From contig NZ_BJOG01000001.1 of NCBI RefSeq assembly GCF_006540085.1, forward strand, positions 434,001 to 498,000: a stretch of 64,000 nucleotides of DNA. The letters run 5' to 3'. The position numbers and the translations under genes are program-made. The stretch comes from Microbacterium oxydans. GTDB taxonomy: Bacteria; Actinomycetota; Actinomycetes; Actinomycetales; Microbacteriaceae. The notes beneath the pieces are model-generated. The model did no database searches, was not told the origin of the DNA, and saw nothing but the letters and a program-made list of their open reading frames with translations. Numbering within the stretch: the first letter of the stretch is position 1; every line of letters begins with the position of its first letter. Below, piece after piece: positions 41,801 through 49,521 of the stretch.

Positions 41801-42376
41801 ACGCAGGCCGACGTGGACTCGGGTCTCCTGACGAACACCGCCATCGCCACGGGCACCCCGCCGTCGGGGCAGCCACCGGTCTCGCCGCCTTCGACGGTCG
41901 AGGTCCCGTTCGACGGGACCAACTCGCTCGCCCTCGAGAAGCGAGCGAACCCGGTCGACGTCAACGGCAACGGTGTCATAGACCCCGGCGACCGTATCGA
42001 GTGGACGATCATCGTCACGAACACCGGCGCGCAGACCATCGACGACATCGTCGTCAGCGACCCCACGGCTGGTCCGGTCACCTGTCCCGCCACGAGCCTC
42101 GGCTCGGGAGCGCAGATGACCTGCACGGTGCCTCCACACACCGTCACCACCGCCGACGTCGGTCGCGGCCAGGTGCGCAACGTCGCAACCGCGACGGGTG
42201 TCCCGCCCGGCGGCGGAACGATCGTGCCGCCGCCGTCGGAGACGACCACGCGGGTGTTCCCGCCGCCGCCGCCCACGCTGGCGGTCACGGGAGGCACTCT
42301 CTCGGCCGCTCTCATGGTCGGGGGACTGATGCTCGTCCTCGGGGCCGCTCTCCTGCGCCGTCGGCGCACGACGTGA
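38828..42376 (+). CDS. Repeat-rich wall-anchored surface protein (LAVTG)
   Basis: 1182-residue secreted surface protein. Signal peptide about residues 1-58 (long, Arg-rich n-region, hydrophobic core, ATTATAAP). A Cys-containing N-terminal region (about 60-265) follows, then a GEVED-type domain (about 270-435: DDFGDAPASYG, GWVDFNRNGVFDANEG, GDPGEVEDYAL). Next come six DUF11/DUF7507-type repeats of about 117 residues, beginning near 440, 559, 676, 793, 913 and 1030, each with KSA/KTA, VTNTGN, TCTA.Y and PPVSPPS marks. It ends with a proline stretch, LAVTG (1151-1155), a membrane helix and RRRRTT, i.e. a sortase signal. ATG 38828 has GAGGGAG 5 bases upstream. No sortase gene is nearby. Probably an adhesin or structural stalk. 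Confidence 0.88.
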   Translation: MPSQTSQPGVLSSAREKQRRSFLARLRVSRARRKPFAVVALLTLVLAGLVVPATTATAAPGDAAQLYLGPSYEGPTVGSDKDLTAPTECPSNSVLTGVQTENRQNVPTNSANSILVRFSIQCSTITVNNAGIVTGTVNPTWITGPTWDQSRGNVQTGTCPANTFVHRITGTTFVGDNGSRWPSSVQITCRPMTLAPAGAIRVDLAATPTVITIGENFNTNGGLDTPTPRCGPADTTGTSDILVRGYRAQSGGEGIDGFNPSCATVPDDFGDAPASYGSVSHELNAATYLGWSADAETAMQYSANATGDNQVGGTAPNQFINDENGVATFGPITAGVTGSYSVSVLVSNKVEGVAATLVGWVDFNRNGVFDANEGVSTVVPAGTPDGSSVTLTWPGIISQTVAGPTFARFRIANGTGLTTSTPTGTGDPGEVEDYALTIAAANPGISLFKSASPSGPDDFTVGQVIDYTFVVTNTGDVPLTDISVDETAFTGSGTMSTPVCPTTPLAPGAQATCTASYTLTQADIDSGSLSNTATATGVPPGILVPPVSPPSTVNVPATSTAALTLVKSADTAEITAAGQAIAYSFQVTNSGNVTLTNVTVDETAFSGTGTPPVITCPAGAASMIPGAQITCTATYTTTVADYNSDSLDNTATATGTPPSGTPPVSPPSSVEIPVASAPGLTVAKTADRTQLTAAGETINYSFLVTNTGNVTLTGVTVNETAFSGTGTPPVVTCPAGAASLAAGATVTCTASYVVTQADIDSGGVTNTATTTGTPPTGEPPVSPPSTVVVPPNPVPGISVVKSASPNTPDAYQVGQEITYSFVVTNTGNVTLTNVTVNEEDFSGSGTLSPIQCPAGAASLAPSVQIVCTATYVLTQADVNAGQVTNSATATGVPPGGLVPPVSPPSETEVPIVPAPAISIVKSATPATMTAVGQTLAYSFVVTNTGNVTLTDVTVDETAFSGSGSLSAIVCPAEAASMLPGQIVTCTAEYQTTQADVDSGLLTNTAIATGTPPSGQPPVSPPSTVEVPFDGTNSLALEKRANPVDVNGNGVIDPGDRIEWTIIVTNTGAQTIDDIVVSDPTAGPVTCPATSLGSGAQMTCTVPPHTVTTADVGRGQVRNVATATGVPPGGGTIVPPPSETTTRVFPPPPPTLAVTGGTLSAALMVGGLMLVLGAALLRRRRTT

Positions 42377-42388
42377 CGTCGGCTCGTC

Positions 42389-42418
42389 GGTGCGGACGGT
42401 TCAGCGGCCGTCTGCACC
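42389..42418. terminator. Hairpin between converging genes
   Basis: GGTGCGGACGG (42389-42399) pairs with CCGTCTGCACC (42408-42418) with one imperfect pair and an 8-base loop. It lies between the surface-protein stop and the stop of the minus-strand gene at 42401, and can serve both directions. Confidence 0.6.
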
Positions 42419-43366
42419 GTCGAGCACGCGCGTGCCGATGAGGGTGAGCCATCGCGACGGCGCTCCCTCCTCGGCATCGACCGGGAACCAGGTGCGCCCG
42501 GGGAGCGCAGCGCCCTGCAGCCAGGTGCCGTCGTCCTGACGTGACCGCCTCACGAGATCGAGCGCATCGGTGATCCGCGGATCGGACACGCCTCCCTCGT
42601 GCAGGCGGGCGTCGCGGAAGTGGTCGAGTGCGGTCAGCGCGCTGTACTGGTGCCGACTCGGGTAGACGAAGTGCGAGACGAACGGGCCCACGAGCTTGCC
42701 CGTCGACTCGCGGTACAGCAGTCGGCGGCGCAGCAGATACTCCTCGCCCCGGTGCCTCGCCTCGCGCAGGGAATCGTCGCCGGTGAGACGCTCATACGAC
42801 AGCATGCCGCGCAACGCATTGAGGGTCGAGTGGAACGAGGAGCGCACGGAATCGCCCTCCTCCGCCTCGCAGTTCCATCCGCCGTCGTCGAGCTGGTGCG
42901 CCGGGAACCAGCGGGCGAGTTCGGAGACATCGACTCCCAACCAGGCGCCGTTCGCCAGCGTGAAGGCGTTGATGCACACGTCGACCTCACCGCCCCAGAA
43001 CGGCAGATCCTCGTACTCCCATCGGCAGTTGCGCGCAAGGCGCTCGGCTGTGTCTCCGAGCGCCGCGGCCTCGACGCCCCATTCCCGAAGCTGATTCAAC
43101 GACCAGCTCGTGGCCGTCCAGGGCTGTATCGGCTGACGCGCCTCCTCGGTCTCGAAGTAGCCGCCCGGGAAGTGCGCTCCGCCGGCCCACTGCCCGTCGG
43201 CGTCCTGATGCGCGAGCAGGGCCGCACCCAGTCCCTCGGTCGCCACGCGTCGCCGGGTCGCCTGCCACACCCGTTCCGGTGCTCCCAGGAGGTCGCGTTC
43301 CACCTGCCAGCGCAGCGCCGGATCGGAATCGAGCAGCCAGTCCTTGGTCCGAGCCGTGATCGCCAT
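42401..43366 (-). CDS. Terpenoid-cyclase-fold (alpha/alpha toroid) protein
   Basis: 321-residue protein of the squalene-cyclase/prenyltransferase toroid fold. Three QW-type motifs are visible (HQDADGQWAGG, HQLDDGGWNCE, RQDDGTWLQG) plus SLNQLREWG. It is about half the length of a squalene-hopene cyclase and I see no DXDD catalytic motif, so it is probably not a cyclase. Similar short toroid proteins occur as hypothetical proteins in actinobacteria. It is apparently leaderless: TAGCGT (43373-43378) ends 6 bases before ATG 43366. It has its own promoter, though it lies downstream of a carbohydrate operon. Confidence 0.75.
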   Translation of the reverse strand: MAITARTKDWLLDSDPALRWQVERDLLGAPERVWQATRRRVATEGLGAALLAHQDADGQWAGGAHFPGGYFETEEARQPIQPWTATSWSLNQLREWGVEAAALGDTAERLARNCRWEYEDLPFWGGEVDVCINAFTLANGAWLGVDVSELARWFPAHQLDDGGWNCEAEEGDSVRSSFHSTLNALRGMLSYERLTGDDSLREARHRGEEYLLRRRLLYRESTGKLVGPFVSHFVYPSRHQYSALTALDHFRDARLHEGGVSDPRITDALDLVRRSRQDDGTWLQGAALPGRTWFPVDAEEGAPSRWLTLIGTRVLDGADGR

Positions 43367-43372
43367 GGGGGC

Positions 43373-43378
43373 ACGCTA
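43373..43378 (-). promoter_or_regulatory. -10 box of a leaderless promoter
   Basis: TAGCGT on the minus strand ends 6 bases before the ATG at 43366; no ribosome-binding sequence lies between. Same spacing as the furA promoter. Confidence 0.45.
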
Positions 43379-43408
43379 CCCGTCGACCTGCGCCCCGGGA
43401 AGGCGGGT

Positions 43409-45445
43409 CTAGCTGCGCGTGACAGTGAAGCCGGCTCCGCGGACGCGCACCCTTCCCCCACCGACAGCCTGCCCGCGCTGCGAGCCATCGGCCTCGTAGG
43501 CGCGTCCCGACCCCGCAGCCAGGGGCGCGACGCGCTGGTCTCGCCCCGTTCCGTCGGCGTAGAGCACGGCGGTCCCGCTCGTGGTCGCGTACACGGCGGA
43601 AGCGACGGCAGGTTGGATCAGGAGTGCGTCGAGACGCACGTCTCCGCGGCTCGTGCAGCGCACGGTCACGGCCTCGCCCGGCAGATCTCCTCCCAGTCGC
43701 TGAGGCACGAGCATCCCGTCGGCCTCGGTCAACCCTCGCTCTCCTGTGCCGCCGGCGGGCGTGGTCGAGCGCCACAGCCGCTTCCGGCCACGGAACACCT
43801 CCCACACCGCGTCGCCGACCTCGGCGGACTGCCGCCAGATCAGGCCGTGCAGGATCCCGCCCGCCTCGGTCACGTCGAACTCGACCCATTCGCCGCGAGG
43901 GATGCGCACGTATGCGCCGCCGGAGAGGTTGCCTTCACCGATCCAGGCGCCGCCCTCCGGCTGCTCGACCGTTGAGCCGGGCGAGAGTCGTGCGGTCTCC
44001 GCCTCCAGCACCCGCAACCCCGAGAACGACCGCAGCCCGGTGATCGATGTCGCGAGGTCGGCCGCATCCCGGTTCGCGTCGAGCAGCTGCATGGTCAGCA
44101 GCCCGTGGATCGTCGACTCGGCACCCGAGTTGCGGTTCACCCGCCCGTCGGTCTCGACACCATCGAAGGTGACCCCGGTCGCTGTGTCGTACACCGGAAC
44201 GCCTGCCGTGTTCGCGCCGAAGAACCATCCGGCGGCGAGTCCTGCGAGCACGCGGAGTCCTTCCCCTCCGACCGCGGACGCCTGGAGCGCGCCGGCCACG
44301 CGACCGTGCGCGCCGTAGGCGATCTGCGCTTCCGCCGGAAGCGGCGCCCACGCATTGTGCGGCCCGCCCGATGCGAGCACCTGCGGGGTGAAGCGTCCGG
44401 CATCGGACAGCGCGGCCTCCGACCAGGCTCGTCGACGCAGCAGCGCCCCTCCTCGGGCCAGAGCCTCGGGGGCTGCGGCGCCCCACGCGTGCCAGAACCC
44501 GAGCGATCCGGTCCACGGCAGAACGGCGCCGAACGGCCAGCCCTGCGAAGGGTCGCTCGCCATCGCCGCGACACCGTCGCCGTAGGTCTGCAACGCAGCG
44601 CGGCTGCGTGAGTCACCGGCCTCGGTCGCGGCGACCAGACCGAGCATGGCCTCGGCCGTGGCATCCGCTCCTCCGGCGATCAGCCACCCCGGCAGCCGGC
44701 GTCCGTCGCTGTGCACCCACTGCCCGGCGCGCGAGAGCGACTCCCGACCGAGCGCGTCGAGGCACAGGTGCAGGCGGGCGAGGAGGAATGCTGCGAACTC
44801 CGGATCGTCGCGACGGAAGGCCGCGTAGCCCTCGCCGAAGGCCCAGACCGAACGGGCGAGCCAGTACGACTCCGCCGAGTCGGAGGGGTCGGGCAGCTCG
44901 ACAGGGACGGCACTGGGGGTCAGGGTGCCGTCCGCCTGCTGCCACAGCACCACGCGCCCGGCATTCGGACCGGAGGCGGTCTGCAGGAAGGCGAGTGAGC
45001 GGAGCACGTCGCGGGCCTCGTCACGGCTCTGCGCGTCGCCCGCTGCCTTCCATTCGCGCAGGAACACGATGGCTGCGCGGGCGATGTCGTCGGCGTTGTA
45101 CGCGCCCTGCGACCAGTGTCCCGTCACCGCATCCCGTGTGCCACCGCCGACCGGGCGATAGCCGCCTGCGCCGTCGGCGTCGGCGTAGGTCCAGGGCGCG
45201 CGGACCGCCGGTTGCGCCTCGATTCCGAACGTGGTGTGGGTCGCGCTCGCGACGACGGGAACATCGGCGAGGAGGAATCGCAGGTGGGCGAGGTTCGTCA
45301 GCCGTGGTCGACGCGCAGCCTCGGACGGCAGCACTGCGGTGCCGGTCGCAGTGTTCGTCGCGCCCCTGGCGGCGTCGACGGGGAGGAGGGCGAGCGCGGA
45401 GGCCGCCGCCGTGAACGCCAGGAAGGTGCGTCGAGAGGCGTCCAT
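43409..45445 (-). CDS. Tat-exported carbohydrate-active-like protein
   Basis: 678-residue exported protein with a twin-arginine signal (SRRTFLAF, then a hydrophobic stretch and AARGA). The central 400 residues are rich in alternating helices with aromatic and acidic residues (GHWSQGAYNADDIARAAIVFL, DSAESYWLARSVWAFGEGY, GAESTIHGLLTMQLLD), as in (alpha/alpha)6-barrel glycoside hydrolases. The C-terminal 200 residues contain a jelly-roll-like sugar-binding region (AYVRIPRGEWVEFDV ... VRLDALLIQP), reminiscent of CBM6/35. I cannot assign a GH family. It starts 4 bases after the GH130-like gene, so it belongs to the LacI/ABC operon and probably processes the same polysaccharide outside the cell. 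Confidence 0.7.
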   Translation of the reverse strand: MDASRRTFLAFTAAASALALLPVDAARGATNTATGTAVLPSEAARRPRLTNLAHLRFLLADVPVVASATHTTFGIEAQPAVRAPWTYADADGAGGYRPVGGGTRDAVTGHWSQGAYNADDIARAAIVFLREWKAAGDAQSRDEARDVLRSLAFLQTASGPNAGRVVLWQQADGTLTPSAVPVELPDPSDSAESYWLARSVWAFGEGYAAFRRDDPEFAAFLLARLHLCLDALGRESLSRAGQWVHSDGRRLPGWLIAGGADATAEAMLGLVAATEAGDSRSRAALQTYGDGVAAMASDPSQGWPFGAVLPWTGSLGFWHAWGAAAPEALARGGALLRRRAWSEAALSDAGRFTPQVLASGGPHNAWAPLPAEAQIAYGAHGRVAGALQASAVGGEGLRVLAGLAAGWFFGANTAGVPVYDTATGVTFDGVETDGRVNRNSGAESTIHGLLTMQLLDANRDAADLATSITGLRSFSGLRVLEAETARLSPGSTVEQPEGGAWIGEGNLSGGAYVRIPRGEWVEFDVTEAGGILHGLIWRQSAEVGDAVWEVFRGRKRLWRSTTPAGGTGERGLTEADGMLVPQRLGGDLPGEAVTVRCTSRGDVRLDALLIQPAVASAVYATTSGTAVLYADGTGRDQRVAPLAAGSGRAYEADGSQRGQAVGGGRVRVRGAGFTVTRS

Positions 45446-45449
45446 GCCC

Positions 45450-46433
45450 TCACGCCTCTCCGCCGTCGCGCAGCGCGCGACCCCACGACTCGGCCGGATC
45501 GTGGATCGCGACCGCCAGAGTCGTGTCGGATTGCCCGTAGTACGCGAACCACTTTCCGTGGAACTTCACGAGCCCCTCCACGAAGGTCACGTTCGAGACG
45601 AGCCCGTGCATGTCCTCGAAGGTCTGCGGGCGCAGCCACGGCTCCTGCAGGCGGGCGATGACCTTCGTCGGCTCGTCCGGGTCGATGGCGATCTGCCCGC
45701 AGCGGTAGTCGACGTCGACGGTGCCGTCGTCGTGCACCACGCGGGTGGCGCCGTTCGTGAGGAACAGCAGCAGGCCGTTGTCGGTGACCACAGGGGAGGT
45801 GCCGATTTCGACCAGCGCCTCGTCCCAGGTGCCGGGCGTCGGCGAGTACATCGGCTCGGTGTCGGCGGTGCCGGGAGTCCAGTGGATCAGGTCGTCGCTG
45901 GTCGCCCAGTAGATCGCGCCCTCGCCGAAGTACATCCACCACTTGCCGTGCATCCGCTGCGGAACGATGACCCCGGCCTTGGACCAGTTGAAGCCGCGCG
46001 GATCCATGGTCTTGAAGGTGTCGAAGTCGTCGAAGAGCGGGCCGTGCTTGGTCCAGGTGCGCAGGTCGGTCGAGGTCGCAAGGCACAGCTGTGCACTCCG
46101 GCGGTCCCAGCCCGTGTAGGTGAGGTAGTACGTGCCATCGATCAGCGCGATGCGCGGGTCTTCGCACCCGTAGGTCTCGTAGTCCTCGGAGGGGGAGAGG
46201 ATCGGCGCATCCTCTCGGGTGAACGTCACTCCGTCCGTCGATCGGGCGATGCCGATGTGGGAGACGATGTCGTCTGCGTGCGCCCGGTAGAGCAGCACGA
46301 CCTCGTCGCCGTCGACGATGGCCGCCGGGTTGTAGAGGTTGGCCGACTCCCAGCTGTCTCCGCGCGGACGCAGGATCGGGTTGCCCTCGTAGGGCGTGAA
46401 CGGACCGAGGGGGAAGGAGGCTCCGGAGAACAT
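45450..46433 (-). CDS. GH130-like glycoside phosphorylase/hydrolase
   Basis: 327-residue cytoplasmic five-bladed propeller enzyme of the GH130 group. Marks: PYEGNPILRPRG, LYNPAAIVDGDEVVLLYRA, GIARSTDGVTF, and YGCEDPRI with the acidic pair typical of the family. No signal peptide. GH130 members phosphorolyse or hydrolyse beta-mannosides, so a mannose- or mannoside-containing substrate is the default inference. It is 29 bases after the second permease and 4 bases before the Tat protein. AAAGGG lies about 5 bases before the ATG. Confidence 0.82.
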   Translation of the reverse strand: MFSGASFPLGPFTPYEGNPILRPRGDSWESANLYNPAAIVDGDEVVLLYRAHADDIVSHIGIARSTDGVTFTREDAPILSPSEDYETYGCEDPRIALIDGTYYLTYTGWDRRSAQLCLATSTDLRTWTKHGPLFDDFDTFKTMDPRGFNWSKAGVIVPQRMHGKWWMYFGEGAIYWATSDDLIHWTPGTADTEPMYSPTPGTWDEALVEIGTSPVVTDNGLLLFLTNGATRVVHDDGTVDVDYRCGQIAIDPDEPTKVIARLQEPWLRPQTFEDMHGLVSNVTFVEGLVKFHGKWFAYYGQSDTTLAVAIHDPAESWGRALRDGGEA

Positions 46434-46462
46434 GGGGGCCCTTTCTTGCTGGGGGATGGAGG

Positions 46463-47302
46463 CTAGCCTTTGACGGCCGCGCCGAGATCGGTGGCCTTGA
46501 AGAAGCGCTGGAAGACGACGAACAGGATGACGACGGGGAACGCGAGCGCCGTGGCGCCGGCGAGGATCGCACCGTTCGGGTTGGCCGTGGACTGCGCCAC
46601 GTTGGAGATGTAGTTCGCCAGTGACACGGCCAGCGGCTGCAGGCTCGCATCCTTCGTGATGAGGAAGGGCCAGAGGAACTCGTTCCAGGGGCCGATGAAG
46701 GTGACCAGCACGACCGTGACCAGCACGGGGCGGATGAGCGGGATCGCGACGGATGTCAGCAGACGGATCTCGCCCGCACCGTCGATCCGCGCCGCTTCGA
46801 AGATCTCCACCGGCAGCGCCTTGAAGAACTGTACGAAGATGAACACCGCCGTGGTGTTGATCAGGAACGGCAGGATCATGCCCATGTACGAGTCGCCGAG
46901 GCCGTAGTTGCGCGTGATCTGCACGTAGAGCGGGATCATCAGCAGCTGGAACGGCACCATCTGCACGAGCAGCATCAGCACCCAGATCACGCCGCGCCCA
47001 CGGAAGTCGAGACGGGCGATCGCGTAGCCGGCGAGCAGGCCGAACACGACGGTCCCCAGCAGCACGCCGGCTGTGAAGATCAGCGAGTTCAGCAGGGAGC
47101 CGACCAGGTCGATGCGCGAGTCGATCGCGACGAAGTTGTCGACCGTCCACCCGCTCGTCGGGAACAGCTCGCTGGGGGAGTTCGTCGGACTCTCCTGGAA
47201 CGCCCCCACGATCATGAAGTAGAACGGGAAGGCGAAGCCGATGGCCGCGATCGTGAGCAGGACGATGCTCAGGATGCGGGGGACTGAACGCGTGCGCTTC
47301 AT
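46463..47302 (-). CDS. Sugar ABC importer permease, MalG type
   Basis: 279-residue permease (CUT1 family). About six membrane helices; the EAA loop reads PVEIFEAARIDGAGEIRLL and the end has VVFQRFFKATDLGAAVKG. Two adjacent ATGs (47305, 47302) overlap the preceding gene's stop; the second has a better 5-base spacing from GGGAG. With the preceding permease it forms the channel of the sugar importer. No ATPase is encoded here, so a shared MsiK-type ATPase is probably used. Confidence 0.9.
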   Translation of the reverse strand: MKRTRSVPRILSIVLLTIAAIGFAFPFYFMIVGAFQESPTNSPSELFPTSGWTVDNFVAIDSRIDLVGSLLNSLIFTAGVLLGTVVFGLLAGYAIARLDFRGRGVIWVLMLLVQMVPFQLLMIPLYVQITRNYGLGDSYMGMILPFLINTTAVFIFVQFFKALPVEIFEAARIDGAGEIRLLTSVAIPLIRPVLVTVVLVTFIGPWNEFLWPFLITKDASLQPLAVSLANYISNVAQSTANPNGAILAGATALAFPVVILFVVFQRFFKATDLGAAVKG

Positions 47303-48198
47303 CATCGCTCCCTGGTCGCGCGGTTGGCCGCCAGCGAGAGCATGCCGACGAGGATCACGAGGATCATGCCGATGGCCGCTGCGGTGTCGGGGTTCTGCTG
47401 CTGGATGCCCAGCTGATAGATCAACAGCACCGGTGTGGTCGACGCGCCGTCGGGCCCGCCCCCGTTGGTGAGCAGATACGGCTCGGTGAAGAGGTTGGCT
47501 CCGGTGATGATCGACAGGATCAGCACGAGCGTCGTGGCGCTGCGCACTCCGGGGATCGTGACGTGCCGGAAGCGCGAGAACACCCCGGCACCGTCGGTCT
47601 CCGCCGACTCGTACAGCTCCTTCGGCACGTTCTGCAGCGCCGCCAGATACAGCAGGATGTAGAAGCCGAGCTGCTTCCAGGTCACGTAGAACGCGATCAT
47701 CGGCATCGCGAGTCCGCTGTTGACGAGCCACGACGGGTCGGGAGCGAGCGGGCCGAGGATCGTGTTGATCAGCCCGTTGCCCGAGAACAGCAGCATCCAC
47801 ACGCCGACCAGCGAGACGCTCGCCGTGAGATACGGCACATAGAACGCGACTCGGTACGCCGCGACCCACCGGATGCCGGTGTTCAGGGCCGCGGCGAGCA
47901 CCAGGGCGAGCACGGCCGTGAGGGGCACGTTGATGACCAGGAAGATCAGGGTGTTGCGGAACGAGCCGAGCACCCGCGGGTCGGTGAGCACCGTGACGAA
48001 GTTGTCGAAGCCCACGAACGGGCGGTCGACCTCGGTGCCGGGAGCGGTGAAAAAGTAGTCGTGGAAGGCGATGTAGACCGCGAACGCGAGGGGGTAGGCG
48101 AAGATCGCGATCACGAACACGAAGTAGGGCAGCGCGAACAATCCGCCGATCGGTTGCGCACCCAGCCATCGGGTGCGCAACCTCTTCTTGTCGGTCAT
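47302..48198 (-). CDS. Sugar ABC importer permease, MalF type
   Basis: 298-residue CUT1 permease with six membrane segments. A hydrophobic N-terminal helix is followed by DYFFTAPGTEVDRPFVGFDNF, typical of this group. The EAA loop reads PKELYESAETDGAGVFSRF and the C-terminal segment has SIITGANLFTEPYLLTNGGGP. It is 4 bases after the binding-protein gene. Confidence 0.92.
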   Translation of the reverse strand: MTDKKRLRTRWLGAQPIGGLFALPYFVFVIAIFAYPLAFAVYIAFHDYFFTAPGTEVDRPFVGFDNFVTVLTDPRVLGSFRNTLIFLVINVPLTAVLALVLAAALNTGIRWVAAYRVAFYVPYLTASVSLVGVWMLLFSGNGLINTILGPLAPDPSWLVNSGLAMPMIAFYVTWKQLGFYILLYLAALQNVPKELYESAETDGAGVFSRFRHVTIPGVRSATTLVLILSIITGANLFTEPYLLTNGGGPDGASTTPVLLIYQLGIQQQNPDTAAAIGMILVILVGMLSLAANRATRER

Positions 48199-48202
48199 GG
48201 TG

Positions 48203-49468
48203 TCACTCGGCGACGAGCGCGTCGATCTTCTTCGCCGCGTTCCCGAGGAAGTCGTCGATCGACTCCTTGTCGAAGATCACGGCCGAGGAGTACTCGTCGC
48301 GGAATGCCTGCCACGCCTCGACGGAGTTCGGGATGCTGGGCACGTCGGCGGTCTTCTCGGCCTGCTCGGCGAACGCCACGTAGTTCGGGTTCGCGGCGAA
48401 GTAGTCGCCGTAGGTGTCGGTGAGGCCGGTGCGCATCGGCATCTGCCCCGTGGCCTCGAGCAGCTGGCCGTCGCTGTCCTCGCTGGTGGAGAACTTCAGG
48501 AACTCCCACGCCGTGCCCTGGTTCTTGCACGCCGTGAACATCGACACGCTCTTCGAGTCGGCGAACGTCGTGGGGGCCTCGCGGCCGTCGCTGGTCGGCA
48601 CCGGCATGAAGCCGACGTCGACCGTGTCGGCGTAGGAGGGGATCGCCCAGGGACCGGCGAGCTGCATGGCGGTGGTGCCGGCCGACATCGCGTCATCGGT
48701 CGAGGCCTCGTTCGGCGACAGCTTCTCGTCGTAGAAGGTCTTCCAGAACTCGGAGACGGTGCGCCCGGCATCCGAGTCGAAGGTGGACTTGCCGTCTTCG
48801 ACGAGCATCGTGCCGTCTGTCTCGGCCAGGTACAGCGGATAGAAGTCGAACCACGGCTGGTAGAACTCGCTGGTCGGTGCCGGCCAGATCGCGCTCTGCA
48901 CGCCCGAGGCGACGATCGCCCGCGACCCCTCGAGGAACGAGTCGTACGTGTTCATCTGCGGGTTCTCGGGGTCGATGCCCGCGGCCTGGAAGAGCGCCTT
49001 GTTGTACATGACCATCACGGGGTTCGACTTCCACGGGAGCTGGTAGAAGCTGCCGTCGCTCGCGTAGGCGTCGACATCTCCGCCGCGCTCGGTGATGTAG
49101 TCGCTGCCGCCGTCGATCTTGCTGAGGTCGACGAGTCCGCCCTGCTTGACCCAGCCCGAGACCGCTGCCGGTGCCACGTTGTAGACGAGGCAGGGAGCAG
49201 TGCCCGCGGTGATCGCGGCGGTGATCGCCTCTTCCGACGATGAGCCGGCGGGGATCTCCTGGGCCTTGACCTTCTCGTCGGGGTGCTCGGCGTTCCAGGC
49301 CTCGACCACGGCGGTACCCCAGGCGAGTTCCTGCTCGTTGTTGGAGAGCCAGATGCTGATGGGCCCGGTGCCGTCGGCGGATCCTTCGCCGCCGCCCCCT
49401 CCGGCCGAGCATCCGGTGGCGATGAGAGCGGTGGCGCCGATCAGGGCGATTGCGCGGAGCTTCTTCAT
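48203..49468 (-). CDS. Sugar ABC importer binding lipoprotein (family 1)
   Basis: 421-residue solute-binding lipoprotein, lipobox ATGC (Cys20) followed by a Gly-rich linker. Family-1 marks: ISIWLSNNEQELAWGTAVVEAWN, QLPWKSNPVMVMYNKALFQAAG, AMQLAGPWAIP and SMFTACKNQGTAWEFLKF. It delivers an oligosaccharide to the MalF/MalG-type permeases downstream. AAGGAGGAC lies 4 bases before the ATG. The gap before the gene (49469-49521) carries two copies of CTGCGGGTGATG. Confidence 0.92.
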   Translation of the reverse strand: MKKLRAIALIGATALIATGCSAGGGGGEGSADGTGPISIWLSNNEQELAWGTAVVEAWNAEHPDEKVKAQEIPAGSSSEEAITAAITAGTAPCLVYNVAPAAVSGWVKQGGLVDLSKIDGGSDYITERGGDVDAYASDGSFYQLPWKSNPVMVMYNKALFQAAGIDPENPQMNTYDSFLEGSRAIVASGVQSAIWPAPTSEFYQPWFDFYPLYLAETDGTMLVEDGKSTFDSDAGRTVSEFWKTFYDEKLSPNEASTDDAMSAGTTAMQLAGPWAIPSYADTVDVGFMPVPTSDGREAPTTFADSKSVSMFTACKNQGTAWEFLKFSTSEDSDGQLLEATGQMPMRTGLTDTYGDYFAANPNYVAFAEQAEKTADVPSIPNSVEAWQAFRDEYSSAVIFDKESIDDFLGNAAKKIDALVAE

Positions 49469-49521
49469 GGTGTCCTCCTTGACACTGCGGGTGATGACGC
49501 TGCGGGTGATGCGGATGCCGA

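Noticed and set aside
42401..43366. Squalene-hopene cyclase function
   Set aside because: Half the normal length and no DXDD motif; only the fold is supported.
46463..49468. Missing ATPase taken as a broken sugar importer
   Set aside because: CUT1 importers of actinobacteria commonly share a distant MsiK-type ATPase, so the absence is expected.
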